DNA of 36,137 nt, taken from the NCBI RefSeq assembly GCF_003605365.2, contig NZ_QYTU02000024.1:1-36137 (forward strand). The letters are read 5' to 3'. The notes beneath the pieces are model-generated. The model saw nothing but the letters and a program-made list of their open reading frames with translations, was not told where the DNA came from and did not search any database. The first letter of the stretch is position 1. Every line of letters begins with the position of its first letter. This stretch comes from Siminovitchia fortis (GTDB lineage: Bacteria > Bacillota > Bacilli > Bacillales > Bacillaceae_C). The position numbers and the translations under genes were made by a program. Shown here one piece after another: positions 7,451 through 13,994 of the stretch.

Positions 7451-7480
7451 GCCGCTTCCTTTTAAGAGGGGCGGTTTTTT
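7451..7480 (+). terminator. Terminator of the TPP riboswitch expression platform
   Basis: CCGC and CCT pair with AGG and GCGG around a small loop, followed by TTTTTT. It lies 30 bases after the aptamer and before the tenA start, so regulation is probably by transcription termination. Confidence 0.8.
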
Positions 7481-7535
7481 GCGTTTAATAAGCGGGGATG
7501 AGAGGCGCAATAAACATGAAGGAGCTGTACATAAA

Positions 7536-8222
7536 ATGCGAGTGGACAAGATGTTATTTACTGACAGACTTTATGAAAATGCCAAGGAAATTTGGGAAAA
7601 GAGCTATCAGCATCCGTTTGTTCAAGGAATCGGGGACGGGACGCTCTCTGAAGATAAGTTCATCTACTATATGAAACAAGATTATGTCTACCTGATCGAT
7701 TATGTAAAACTGTTTGCCATCGGCGTGCAAAAGTCTCAGAATCTTGAAACGATGGAGCGGTTTGCCCATTTGCTTCATGAACATCTTCATTTTGAGATGG
7801 AGCTGCATCGGCAATATGCTGCGGAATTCGGAATAACAAGGGATGAATTGGAGGAAACCAAACCAACTCCTGTTAATCTTGCCTATACCCGCTATATGTT
7901 AAATGTCGCCCACAACGGAACACTTGCCGAATTGATTGCAGCTTTGCTCCCATGTGCCTGGCATTATGCTGAAACCGGCAAACGGCTGAAAGAACAATAT
8001 AAAGGCAGTTTGGAAAGCAATCCTTATAAGAAATGGGTAGAAACATACTCATCAGAAGAGTTTGGCGCATTGGGAGAATGGCTGATTGAATTACTGAATG
8101 AGCTGACAAACGGTAAGCCGGAAAGAGAACTGTCGCTGCTTGAAAAGCATTTCCTGATCACATCCAAATATGAATATCTCTTCTGGGATATGAATTACCA
8201 CAAACAAGAATGGCAGATCTGA
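7536..8222 (+). CDS. tenA: Aminopyrimidine aminohydrolase (thiaminase II) TenA
   Basis: A 228-residue TenA. In Bacilli this cytoplasmic enzyme salvages thiamine breakdown products by converting aminomethyl-pyrimidine to hydroxymethyl-pyrimidine (HMP). Family motifs are present: [22 protein letters not shown] with the substrate-contacting Asp, [10 protein letters not shown] with the catalytic Cys, and [12 protein letters not shown] with the Glu near the C-terminus. The start at 7536 follows AAGGAG at 7519-7524. A longer open frame back to 7446 runs through the terminator and is not real. It is the first gene after the TPP riboswitch. HMP made here is the substrate of ThiD, encoded next. Confidence 0.92.
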   Translation: MRVDKMLFTDRLYENAKEIWEKSYQHPFVQGIGDGTLSEDKFIYYMKQDYVYLIDYVKLFAIGVQKSQNLETMERFAHLLHEHLHFEMELHRQYAAEFGITRDELEETKPTPVNLAYTRYMLNVAHNGTLAELIAALLPCAWHYAETGKRLKEQYKGSLESNPYKKWVETYSSEEFGALGEWLIELLNELTNGKPERELSLLEKHFLITSKYEYLFWDMNYHKQEWQI

Positions 8223-8290
8223 TGTTTGTCTTATGAGCAGGAGGGGGGCTCATGATGATATAAAAAATAGAGCGATTGGAGGTTTGCTTC

Positions 8291-9085
8291 ATGAAAACAG
8301 CACTTACCATCGCCGGCTCTGATTCAGGGGGCGGAGCCGGGATACAAGCGGATTTAAAAACATTCTCTGCCCTGGGAGTATTCGGGATGTCAGCGATTAC
8401 AGCCATCACTGCCCAGAATACTGTAGAAGTCAGATCTGTTCAAAATATTGACTTGGATATGATCAGTGATCAGATTGCAGCCGTTTTTGACGATATAGGC
8501 GTGGATGCTGTAAAAATAGGCATGCTGGGTACTTCGGCAATCATCAAAACAGTTGCAAAAAGTCTAATAAAATACAAACCGGAGCATGTTGTACTGGACC
8601 CTGTCATGGTTTCAAAAGGGGGCCACCATTTGCTGGAGCGCAATGCTGTCGCTGAACTCAATGAAATGCTGCTGCCATTGTCTTCGCTGGTTACCCCGAA
8701 TATTCCTGAAGCCGAAATTTTATCCAGCAGGAAGATAAATTCGGAACCTGATATGTATAAGGCTTGCCGGGATATCATGGAAAAAGGGCCAAAAGCAGTG
8801 CTCATAAAAGGCGGCCATCTGGATGGGGACCCCAATGACCTGTTTTACGACGGAAAACAATTTCATTTATTTAAAGGTGAACGGGTTGAAACGAAAAATG
8901 TCCACGGGACCGGATGCACGCTTTCATCCGCCATTGCTGCTCACTTGGCGAAAGGTGAGAGTATGTTGACGGCCATCGGAAATGCGAAGGATTACATTAC
9001 GGCTGCCATTGCCGAAAGCCTGGACATCGGACAAGGACACGGCCCAGCCAATCATTTTCACCATTTTTATGAGCAGGTCTATTAA
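8291..9085 (+). CDS. thiD: Hydroxymethylpyrimidine/phosphomethylpyrimidine kinase ThiD
   Basis: A 264-residue ribokinase-fold kinase that phosphorylates HMP and then HMP-P to HMP-PP for thiamine synthesis. It shows the N-terminal [20 protein letters not shown] signature, [13 protein letters not shown] in the middle, and the C-terminal [14 protein letters not shown] anion-hole motif. Its length is normal for ThiD. The ATG at 8291 follows TGGAGGT; an in-frame TTG at 8276 lies inside that region and is unlikely. It lies 68 bases after tenA and 13 before thiE. The same fold serves PdxK-type pyridoxal kinases, but the riboswitch and neighbours favour ThiD. Confidence 0.93.
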   Translation: MKTALTIAGSDSGGGAGIQADLKTFSALGVFGMSAITAITAQNTVEVRSVQNIDLDMISDQIAAVFDDIGVDAVKIGMLGTSAIIKTVAKSLIKYKPEHVVLDPVMVSKGGHHLLERNAVAELNEMLLPLSSLVTPNIPEAEILSSRKINSEPDMYKACRDIMEKGPKAVLIKGGHLDGDPNDLFYDGKQFHLFKGERVETKNVHGTGCTLSSAIAAHLAKGESMLTAIGNAKDYITAAIAESLDIGQGHGPANHFHHFYEQVY

Positions 9086-9098
9086 GGGGTAGGGGTAA

Positions 9099-9725
9099 TT
9101 GAAGTATGATATTAATTATAAACTTTATTTAGTGACAGAAGAAGATATGCCTTTCGAACAGCTTTTGCCGGTCATCAAACAGGCCGTAAGCGGAGGTGTA
9201 AGCCTCGTTCAATTAAGGGAAAAAAGTTCCGAAGGGCGGATTTTTTATAAGAAGGCCCTTGAATTGAAAAGCTTCCTCGATACATTATCTATACCATTAA
9301 TTATAAATGACCGTGTGGATGTTGCTTTGGCAGTAGGTGCCGCAGGAGTCCATGTCGGACAATCAGATCTTCCGCTGGAAGCGGTAAAAAAGATCATTCC
9401 GGATTCCATGGTTGTCGGAATATCCGCCCGTACCGTGGAGGAAGCCGTTCTTGCAGAGGAAAAGGGGGCGGATTATATTGGCGTAGGTTCCATCTTTCCG
9501 ACATTGTCAAAACCTGATGCCAAGCTCCTTCCAAAAAGAATGCTGGAAAAAATAATTGAATCCGTAACCATTCCTGTTGTAGCCATCGGCGGCATCACCG
9601 AACAAAACGCAGGAATGCTTCAGGAGTATAAGATAGACGGATTAGCTGTAATATCATCAATTACAAGAGCTGACGATCCAAAATCTGCAGCGGAGCGGTT
9701 ATTAAAAAATGCATTTAGAGGATAA
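9099..9725 (+). CDS. thiE: Thiamine-phosphate synthase ThiE
   Basis: A 208-residue TIM-barrel enzyme that joins HMP-PP and thiazole phosphate to make thiamine phosphate. Visible motifs are LVQLREK, PLIINDRVDVALAVGAAGVHVGQSDLP, GISARTVEEA, GADYIGVGSIFPT and VAIGGI. The start is a TTG at 9099 behind AAGGGGTAGGGG; no in-frame ATG lies near it. It is the last gene of the riboswitch operon and is followed by a strong terminator. No thiazole synthesis genes or thiM are nearby, so those functions must be encoded elsewhere or thiazole is salvaged. Confidence 0.93.
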   Translation: MKYDINYKLYLVTEEDMPFEQLLPVIKQAVSGGVSLVQLREKSSEGRIFYKKALELKSFLDTLSIPLIINDRVDVALAVGAAGVHVGQSDLPLEAVKKIIPDSMVVGISARTVEEAVLAEEKGADYIGVGSIFPTLSKPDAKLLPKRMLEKIIESVTIPVVAIGGITEQNAGMLQEYKIDGLAVISSITRADDPKSAAERLLKNAFRG

Positions 9726-9740
9726 AATTAAACATGAAAG

Positions 9741-9769
9741 CCGGCCTTGTTGTCAAGGGCCGGTTTTTT
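9741..9769 (+). terminator. Terminator of the tenA-thiD-thiE operon
   Basis: CCGGCCTTG pairs with CAAGGGCCGG (one bulge) around a 4-base loop, followed by TTTTTT, starting 15 bases after the thiE stop. Confidence 0.9.
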
Positions 9770-9907
9770 CAGCTGCAAAGGAAAAAGGATTGTTTATGCT
9801 TAAACAAAAAGCTTCGCACGACGAAATATTATTCTTGTATTATTTTCCTATTCGCTATATGTTTAAAAGAGCAGTGTTCCAAGTTTTTTTAGCGAAAGGT
9901 GAAAATA

Positions 9908-11116
9908 ATGAAAAGAGAAAACAGTTCAACCAAGGGTAAATTATGGACAAAATCCTTCACATTGTTAGTGCTTGCAAATTTGTTTATATTTATGAGTTTC
10001 CAGATGCTGATTCCGACAGTCCCGCCTTATGTAAAGAAACTGGGGGCCTCAGGCATTGAGATCGGCATGGTCACCATGGTATTTTCGATCGGTGCTGTAC
10101 TTATCAGGCCGTTTATCGGTTATTTATTGGAATTTTGCCAACGGCGGTGGCTTATTTTAATTGGAGCGGCAGGCCTTCTGCTTGTTACCATTCTGTATCC
10201 CCTTACGCAAATCGTGTTCATCCTGTTGTTATTCCGGTTTCTGCATGGATTTATGTGGGGATGGTCTTCAACCGTTAATGGAACGGCCGCGGTTGATATC
10301 GTGCCCAATGACCGAATCGGGGAAGGGATGGGGTATTTTGGGCTCTCCATAACAGTTGGCATGATCATCGCTCCCAGTGTCGGTATATTTTTGTATCAAA
10401 ATTATTCCTTTGATATCATGATCATTTTTTCCGCAGTTCTGGGTTTTATCGCCCTCATAATGTTTTCTATTATAAAATATCAAACACCGGAAAGCGTAAA
10501 AATGATAAAAAAAGAGGATGTTCGTTTTTCATTTTCGGGATCGTTCATCGAAACGTCCAGCTGGTTCCCGGCTTTTATCACATTGCTGGCCACTTTTGGG
10601 TATGGCACGATTGTCACGTTTATCGTTATTTTTTCCGAAGAGCGCGGAATTGACCAAATTTTTTTATTCTATATTTTGAATGCTGTTACCGCAACACTTG
10701 TCCGCCCGGTAACGGGAAGGTGGTTCGACAGGAACGGGCCAAAGATTTTGGTGATCGTTTGTTCGGGACTGACTTTCATATCCATGTGGATACTATCTTT
10801 CTCAACCGGCTGGGAGGGAATTGCCATTTCAGGCTGCTTATTCGGAGCCGGATATGGTTCTTTGATTCCTGCCCTTCAGGCATGGGTACTGGCAAAAACG
10901 CCAAAAACCCGGAGAGGGGTGGCAAATGGGATGTTTTATTCAGCAATCGATGTGGGGATCGGAATGAGCGGACTAGTTTTTGGAATGGTTGCCCTATTTA
11001 TTGATACAGCTAAATTATTCCAAATCTCCAGCTTTTTCTTTATTGCTGTCATAGCTTTCACATTATTTGCCGGGGAAAAAACATTTTACCAGCACAGCAA
11101 GGATGTCGATATTTGA
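9908..11116 (+). CDS. MFS transporter, probable efflux protein
   Basis: A 402-residue major facilitator protein with about twelve hydrophobic segments. The cytoplasmic loop between segments 2 and 3 (YLLEFCQRRW) is a weak form of the usual GxxxDRxGRR motif, but the repeat of that motif in the second half is clear (GRWFDRNGPK). Segment 4 has the RFLHGFMWGWSSTVNGTAAVDIVPNDRIGEGMG pattern typical of drug/metabolite exporters, and GMFYSAIDVGIGMSG lies in the second half. The ATG at 9908 is 6 bases after AAAGGTG; a GTG at 9899 sits inside that site. The gene stands alone and the substrate cannot be predicted. Confidence 0.85.
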   Translation: MKRENSSTKGKLWTKSFTLLVLANLFIFMSFQMLIPTVPPYVKKLGASGIEIGMVTMVFSIGAVLIRPFIGYLLEFCQRRWLILIGAAGLLLVTILYPLTQIVFILLLFRFLHGFMWGWSSTVNGTAAVDIVPNDRIGEGMGYFGLSITVGMIIAPSVGIFLYQNYSFDIMIIFSAVLGFIALIMFSIIKYQTPESVKMIKKEDVRFSFSGSFIETSSWFPAFITLLATFGYGTIVTFIVIFSEERGIDQIFLFYILNAVTATLVRPVTGRWFDRNGPKILVIVCSGLTFISMWILSFSTGWEGIAISGCLFGAGYGSLIPALQAWVLAKTPKTRRGVANGMFYSAIDVGIGMSGLVFGMVALFIDTAKLFQISSFFFIAVIAFTLFAGEKTFYQHSKDVDI

Positions 11117-11216
11117 AAAGCGCCTTTGTCCCTATTTGCATGCATTTATCTAATACTATCGTAATGTGCCGGATGTAACAGCATGCAATATATTTGTAAT
11201 AGAAGATAAATAATCC

Positions 11217-11233
11217 TGTTATTCGTTTGATAT
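11217..11233 (+). promoter_or_regulatory. Candidate WalR box upstream of the LysM-3D gene
   Basis: TGTTAT-N5-TGATAT fits the WalR consensus (TGTWAH-N5-TGTWAH) with one mismatch and lies about 60 bases before the start codon. WalRK controls wall hydrolase genes such as yocH in B. subtilis, which has the same domains. The motif is short, so a chance match is possible. Confidence 0.3.
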
Positions 11234-11294
11234 GTTCCTCTGTTAGCATAGTCATCGTTAGCGATCTTCGACTAACAAAAAAGGAGGAACAAAA

Positions 11295-12122
11295 ATGAGA
11301 AAAAAGCTTATCGCATTTTTCACAGGGGCCATCATTGCAGGGGTATTTGCAGGTGGGCAGGCATCAGCTGCAGCAGAGGCATATGAGGTTCAGCAGGGCG
11401 ATTCTTTATGGAGCATCTCGCAAAAGTACGGAACCTCAGTCCAACAGTTAAAGTCCTGGAACAATCTTTCCAGCGATCTCATTTTTCCCAATCAGCAGCT
11501 ACATATTTCTGCCGATACGGCTGTTAATAAGGAACAAAATATAGATGATATATATACAGTTAAATCAGGGGATTCCTTATGGAAAATCTCACAAAAATTT
11601 GGAGTCCAAGTCAATGAGTTAAAAGCTTGGAACAATTTATCATCTGAACTGATTCACCCCGGCCAGAAGCTGGCGGTACAAGGCAGTGCAGTTCCGGTGC
11701 AGACTGAGGCGGTAAACACAGTTTCAGAACAACCGGCACCTGCTGCTGCACCTGCACCGCAGCCTGCACCTGAACCTGAACCAGCTCAAGCGCCTGCTCC
11801 TGCTGAAAAGGAAGTGTCCGCAAGCCCGCAAGGCAAGGAAATGACTGTAACGGCAACAGCCTATACTGCTAGTTGCAATGGCTGTTCCGGTGTTACGGCA
11901 ACAGGCATCGATCTTCGGGCAAATCCCGGACAAAAGGTGATAGCCGTGGATCCATCCGTCATCCCACTCGGTTCAAAGGTTTTTGTGGAGGGATACGGAA
12001 CAGCGATTGCCGGTGATACAGGCGGAGCCATCAAGGGCAACAAAATTGACGTTTTTGTGCCGTCAAAATCGGAAGCAATGAATTTCGGTGTCAAAACGGT
12101 AAAAATTAAAGTGCTGCATTAA
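11295..12122 (+). CDS. Secreted LysM-3D cell wall protein (YocH-like)
   Basis: A 275-residue exported protein. The signal peptide is about residues 1-26, with an ASA cleavage site. Two LysM peptidoglycan-binding repeats lie at about 29-71 and 86-128, each with the GDSLWxIS pattern. A Pro/Ala/Glu-rich linker runs from about 129 to 181, and a 3D domain from 184 to the end. The three aspartates that name the domain are visible as VDP (219), AGDTGG (241) and KID (252). This is the double-psi barrel fold of MltA-type lytic transglycosylases, so it probably cleaves or remodels peptidoglycan. The AAAGGAGGAAC ribosome site is strong. The layout matches B. subtilis YocH. Confidence 0.9.
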   Translation: MRKKLIAFFTGAIIAGVFAGGQASAAAEAYEVQQGDSLWSISQKYGTSVQQLKSWNNLSSDLIFPNQQLHISADTAVNKEQNIDDIYTVKSGDSLWKISQKFGVQVNELKAWNNLSSELIHPGQKLAVQGSAVPVQTEAVNTVSEQPAPAAAPAPQPAPEPEPAQAPAPAEKEVSASPQGKEMTVTATAYTASCNGCSGVTATGIDLRANPGQKVIAVDPSVIPLGSKVFVEGYGTAIAGDTGGAIKGNKIDVFVPSKSEAMNFGVKTVKIKVLH

Positions 12123-12137
12123 TAAATCACCTTTGAG

Positions 12138-12169
12138 AGACCTAACCACGAACGGTTAGGTCTTGTTTT
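12138..12169 (+). terminator. Terminator of the LysM-3D gene
   Basis: A perfect 10-bp stem, AGACCTAACC (12138-12147) with GGTTAGGTCT (12154-12163), is followed by TGTTTTA. The T-rich tail overlaps the possible sigma-B -35 listed next. Confidence 0.8.
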
Positions 12170-12191
12170 ATATAGGCAGGAAAAAGGGTAC
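12165..12191 (+). promoter_or_regulatory. Possible sigma-B promoter
   Basis: GTTTTA (12165-12170) and GGGTAC (12186-12191) are 15 bases apart, each one base from the sigma-B consensus (GTTTAA, GGGWAW). The predicted transcript would start near 12199, just ahead of the AAGGAGG site. Confidence 0.4.
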
Positions 12192-12214
12192 GATAATGGA
12201 AAGGAGGAATGGGC

Positions 12215-12643
12215 ATGAGTATTAGTGTTGTAGGCATATACGATACAGAGGAAGAAGTGATAGGCGTCATCAAAACATTTCTTCTCGAAGGTTTTAAAGA
12301 AGATAATTTCTCTGTTTTGGCAGTGGATGAATCCAAAACAGAATTAATCGAAAATGAAACAAATGTTCACGACAGGCATGCGGCCAGCGAAGAGGTATTT
12401 GGAATCATCAGCGGTTTTCTCACAGGGATTAGCGGAGGATTCGTCGTCCCCGGGTTGACGGTTCCGGGATTGGGCCCTATTATTGCCGCCGGTCCCCTGG
12501 CATCACTCGTGGAAGGGAAAAGCCATAAGGACGTCAAGGATCTGTTGATTACATCGGGATTAAAAGCGGAAGAGGCAAAAAAGTATGCTGATCAGCTGTA
12601 TGAAGGCAAAATTATATTATTTTATGAAAGCCGAGCATCATAA
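12215..12643 (+). CDS. General stress protein 17M-like protein (YflT-like)
   Basis: A 142-residue protein. The N-terminal 60 residues (ISVVGIYDTEEEVIGVIKTFLLEGFKEDNFSVLAVD) form the alpha-beta unit seen in heat-induced stress proteins such as YflT. A Gly-rich hydrophobic hairpin follows (FGIISGFLTGISGGFVVPGL... GPIIAAGPLA), as found in many of these proteins. The C-terminus is again alpha-beta and ends in KIILFYES. The start at 12215 gives 7 bases after AAGGAGG; the ATG at 12209 is only one base away. The biochemical role of the family is unknown. A sigma-B-like promoter upstream fits a stress role. Confidence 0.75.
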   Translation: MSISVVGIYDTEEEVIGVIKTFLLEGFKEDNFSVLAVDESKTELIENETNVHDRHAASEEVFGIISGFLTGISGGFVVPGLTVPGLGPIIAAGPLASLVEGKSHKDVKDLLITSGLKAEEAKKYADQLYEGKIILFYESRAS

Positions 12644-12752
12644 GGAGGCCGGTTTTCCTTGCCAAAAACGGAAAACTTTCCGATAATGGGAGAGCGGGCA
12701 GGGATGAATGCCCAATCATGGCAGGGTGCTGTTTGAGAAGGAGAGACTATAA

Positions 12753-13376
12753 ATGAATAAAATAAGCAAAAAAAGACCTGCGGTTCAAAGTAAACCATCC
12801 AAAAGAAAACGCAGGGTTTTGCTTATGCTCATATTGCCTTTTGCAGCCTTCATGCTGTTGCTTACATATTTGGACAAACAAAACATAGAGAAACAAGATC
12901 CACAGCCCAATGAGGAAGTTCCAAGTGAATTCATGCCAATTTATAAAGCCGCCGAAATGGAATACGGTGTTCCCTGGTATTTGTTGGCGGCGCATCACCG
13001 GGTTGAAACGATTTTTTCCACAATGGATCCGATGATTTCTCCTGTTGGTGCCGAGGGACATATGCAGTTCATGCCATGTACATTTGTAGGCTGGTCGCAT
13101 CCCAGTTGCGACGGGCTTGGTACAGGCGATATCCCCGAAGATGAAAAAACCGATCCTGCCGTGATAAAAAAATACGGCGGATACGGCGTTGATGCTAATG
13201 GGGATGGCAAGGCCGATCCATGGGATATCGAAGACTCGATATTTACTGCAGCGAATTATTTGGCAAAAAACGGAGCAGCAGCAGGCGACTTCGAGAAAGC
13301 CGTTTTTGCCTATAACCACAGCAATGAATATGTCGAGGAAGTTTTATATTACGCTGAAAAGTATCAAAGAAAATAG
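12753..13376 (+). CDS. Membrane-anchored lytic transglycosylase-like protein
   Basis: A 207-residue protein. A very basic N-terminus (1-21) is followed by one membrane helix (about 22-40), then an extracytoplasmic lysozyme-fold domain. The probable catalytic Glu85 lies in LLAAHHRVETIFS, followed by SPVGAEGHMQFMP, the equivalent of the SLT motif GLMQxxP. AVFAYNHSNEYVEEVLYYA corresponds to the AYN helix. An inserted segment DANGDGKADPWD resembles a calcium-binding loop. It should cut glycan strands at the cell surface. An AGAAGGAGAG site precedes the ATG. It lies in the same direction as the stress protein gene, 109 bases after it, with no clear terminator between them. Confidence 0.8.
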   Translation: MNKISKKRPAVQSKPSKRKRRVLLMLILPFAAFMLLLTYLDKQNIEKQDPQPNEEVPSEFMPIYKAAEMEYGVPWYLLAAHHRVETIFSTMDPMISPVGAEGHMQFMPCTFVGWSHPSCDGLGTGDIPEDEKTDPAVIKKYGGYGVDANGDGKADPWDIEDSIFTAANYLAKNGAAAGDFEKAVFAYNHSNEYVEEVLYYAEKYQRK

Positions 13377-13398
13377 AAAACGGGAGCATAAGCTCCCG
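13377..13398 (-). terminator. Terminator of the GlsB-family gene (minus strand)
   Basis: CGGGAGC pairs with GCTCCCG around a 4-base loop. On the minus strand it is followed by TTTTCTATTTTC; on the plus strand no T-run follows, so it serves the minus-strand gene. Confidence 0.8.
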
Positions 13399-13411
13399 AA
13401 TCCAAGGCAAT

Positions 13412-13672
13412 TTAAGATTTGCGGCCTCTGGCCATGGCTCCCATAATAAGGCTGAGAACCAATACCAATATAATAGCTCCGATCAACGCAGGAACAATTG
13501 CGATGCCTGCCATCGTTGGTCCCCAATTCCCGAATAACGCCCCGCCAATCCATGCTCCAATAATACCTGCAATGATATTACCAATAATTCCTCCAGGAAC
13601 ATCCTTCCCTAAAATCAATCCGGCAAGCCAACCGATAATTCCGCCAACAATCAGATATAATAGAAAGCCCAT
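13412..13672 (-). CDS. GlsB/YeaQ/YmgE family small membrane protein
   Basis: An 86-residue, very Gly/Ile-rich membrane protein with three hydrophobic segments and short loops (GGIIGWLAGLILGKDVPGGIIGNIIAGIIGAWIGG). This is the pattern of the transglycosylase-associated family, whose name is historical and does not imply enzyme activity. A C-terminal basic tail ends in RGRKS. The ribosome site AAGGAGATGA is strong. B. subtilis YwzA of this family is, as I recall, part of the sigma-B regulon, and a sigma-B-like promoter is visible here. Confidence 0.85.
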   Translation of the reverse strand: MGFLLYLIVGGIIGWLAGLILGKDVPGGIIGNIIAGIIGAWIGGALFGNWGPTMAGIAIVPALIGAIILVLVLSLIMGAMARGRKS

Positions 13673-13719
13673 GTAAAATCATCTCCTTCTTGGATTTTTC
13701 TTTTTGCCTTTGTTTTATT

Positions 13720-13745
13720 ATTGCCTGATCGCCTAAAGGATAAAC
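13720..13745 (-). promoter_or_regulatory. Possible sigma-B promoter of the GlsB-family gene
   Basis: On the minus strand GTTTAT (13745-13740) and GGCAAT (13725-13720) are 14 bases apart, each with one mismatch to the sigma-B consensus. The leader would be about 40 bases long. Confidence 0.4.
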
Positions 13746-13843
13746 ATTTTTTTACCTTCCCATGCTATCCCGTTTTTCATTGTGAAGAGCAAAATTTCCG
13801 ACCCATTAACTTCGTTGTCATGAAGAAGGATTACATTATTTTA

Positions 13844-13858
13844 ATAAGAGATACTTAT
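13844..13858 (+). promoter_or_regulatory. CcpC-type operator dyad of the aconitase gene
   Basis: ATAA-N7-TTAT within a 17-base perfect dyad (AATAAG-N5-CTTATT). The centre is about 66 bases before the predicted transcription start, and a TTAT half site lies at 13887-13890, near -27. In B. subtilis citB the citrate-responsive repressor CcpC binds a dyad near -66 and a half site near -27, so the layout is conserved. Confidence 0.8.
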
Positions 13859-13881
13859 TGTTTTCAATAACTTTCTTATTA

Positions 13882-13910
13882 TTTACTTATGCCCCAATAT
13901 GTAATATGAT
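13882..13910 (+). promoter_or_regulatory. Sigma-A promoter of the aconitase gene
   Basis: TTTACT (13882-13887) and TATGAT (13905-13910) are 17 bases apart. The start point would be near 13917, giving an untranslated leader of about 78 bases. Confidence 0.7.
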
Positions 13911-13925
13911 TAAATTGTGAACAAA

Positions 13926-13948
13926 GCCAATTCCTTTTCGGGATTGGC
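13926..13948 (+). other. Hairpin in the aconitase mRNA leader
   Basis: A 9-bp stem (GCCAATTCC with GGGATTGGC, including a T-G pair) with a 5-base loop lies within the first 35 bases of the predicted transcript. No T-run follows, so it is not a terminator. It may stabilise the 5' end of the mRNA. Confidence 0.6.
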
Positions 13949-13994
13949 AAAATTGTTGTTCGGAAAAGAAAAATGATCAAAAGGGGTAATTGAA

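Noticed and set aside
7446-7535. N-terminal extension of TenA from ATG 7446
   Set aside because: It would translate the riboswitch terminator; ATG 7536 has AAGGAG upstream and fits the family start.
9709-9939. 76-codon frame after thiE
   Set aside because: It crosses the thiE terminator and the MFS gene start and has no recognisable protein features.
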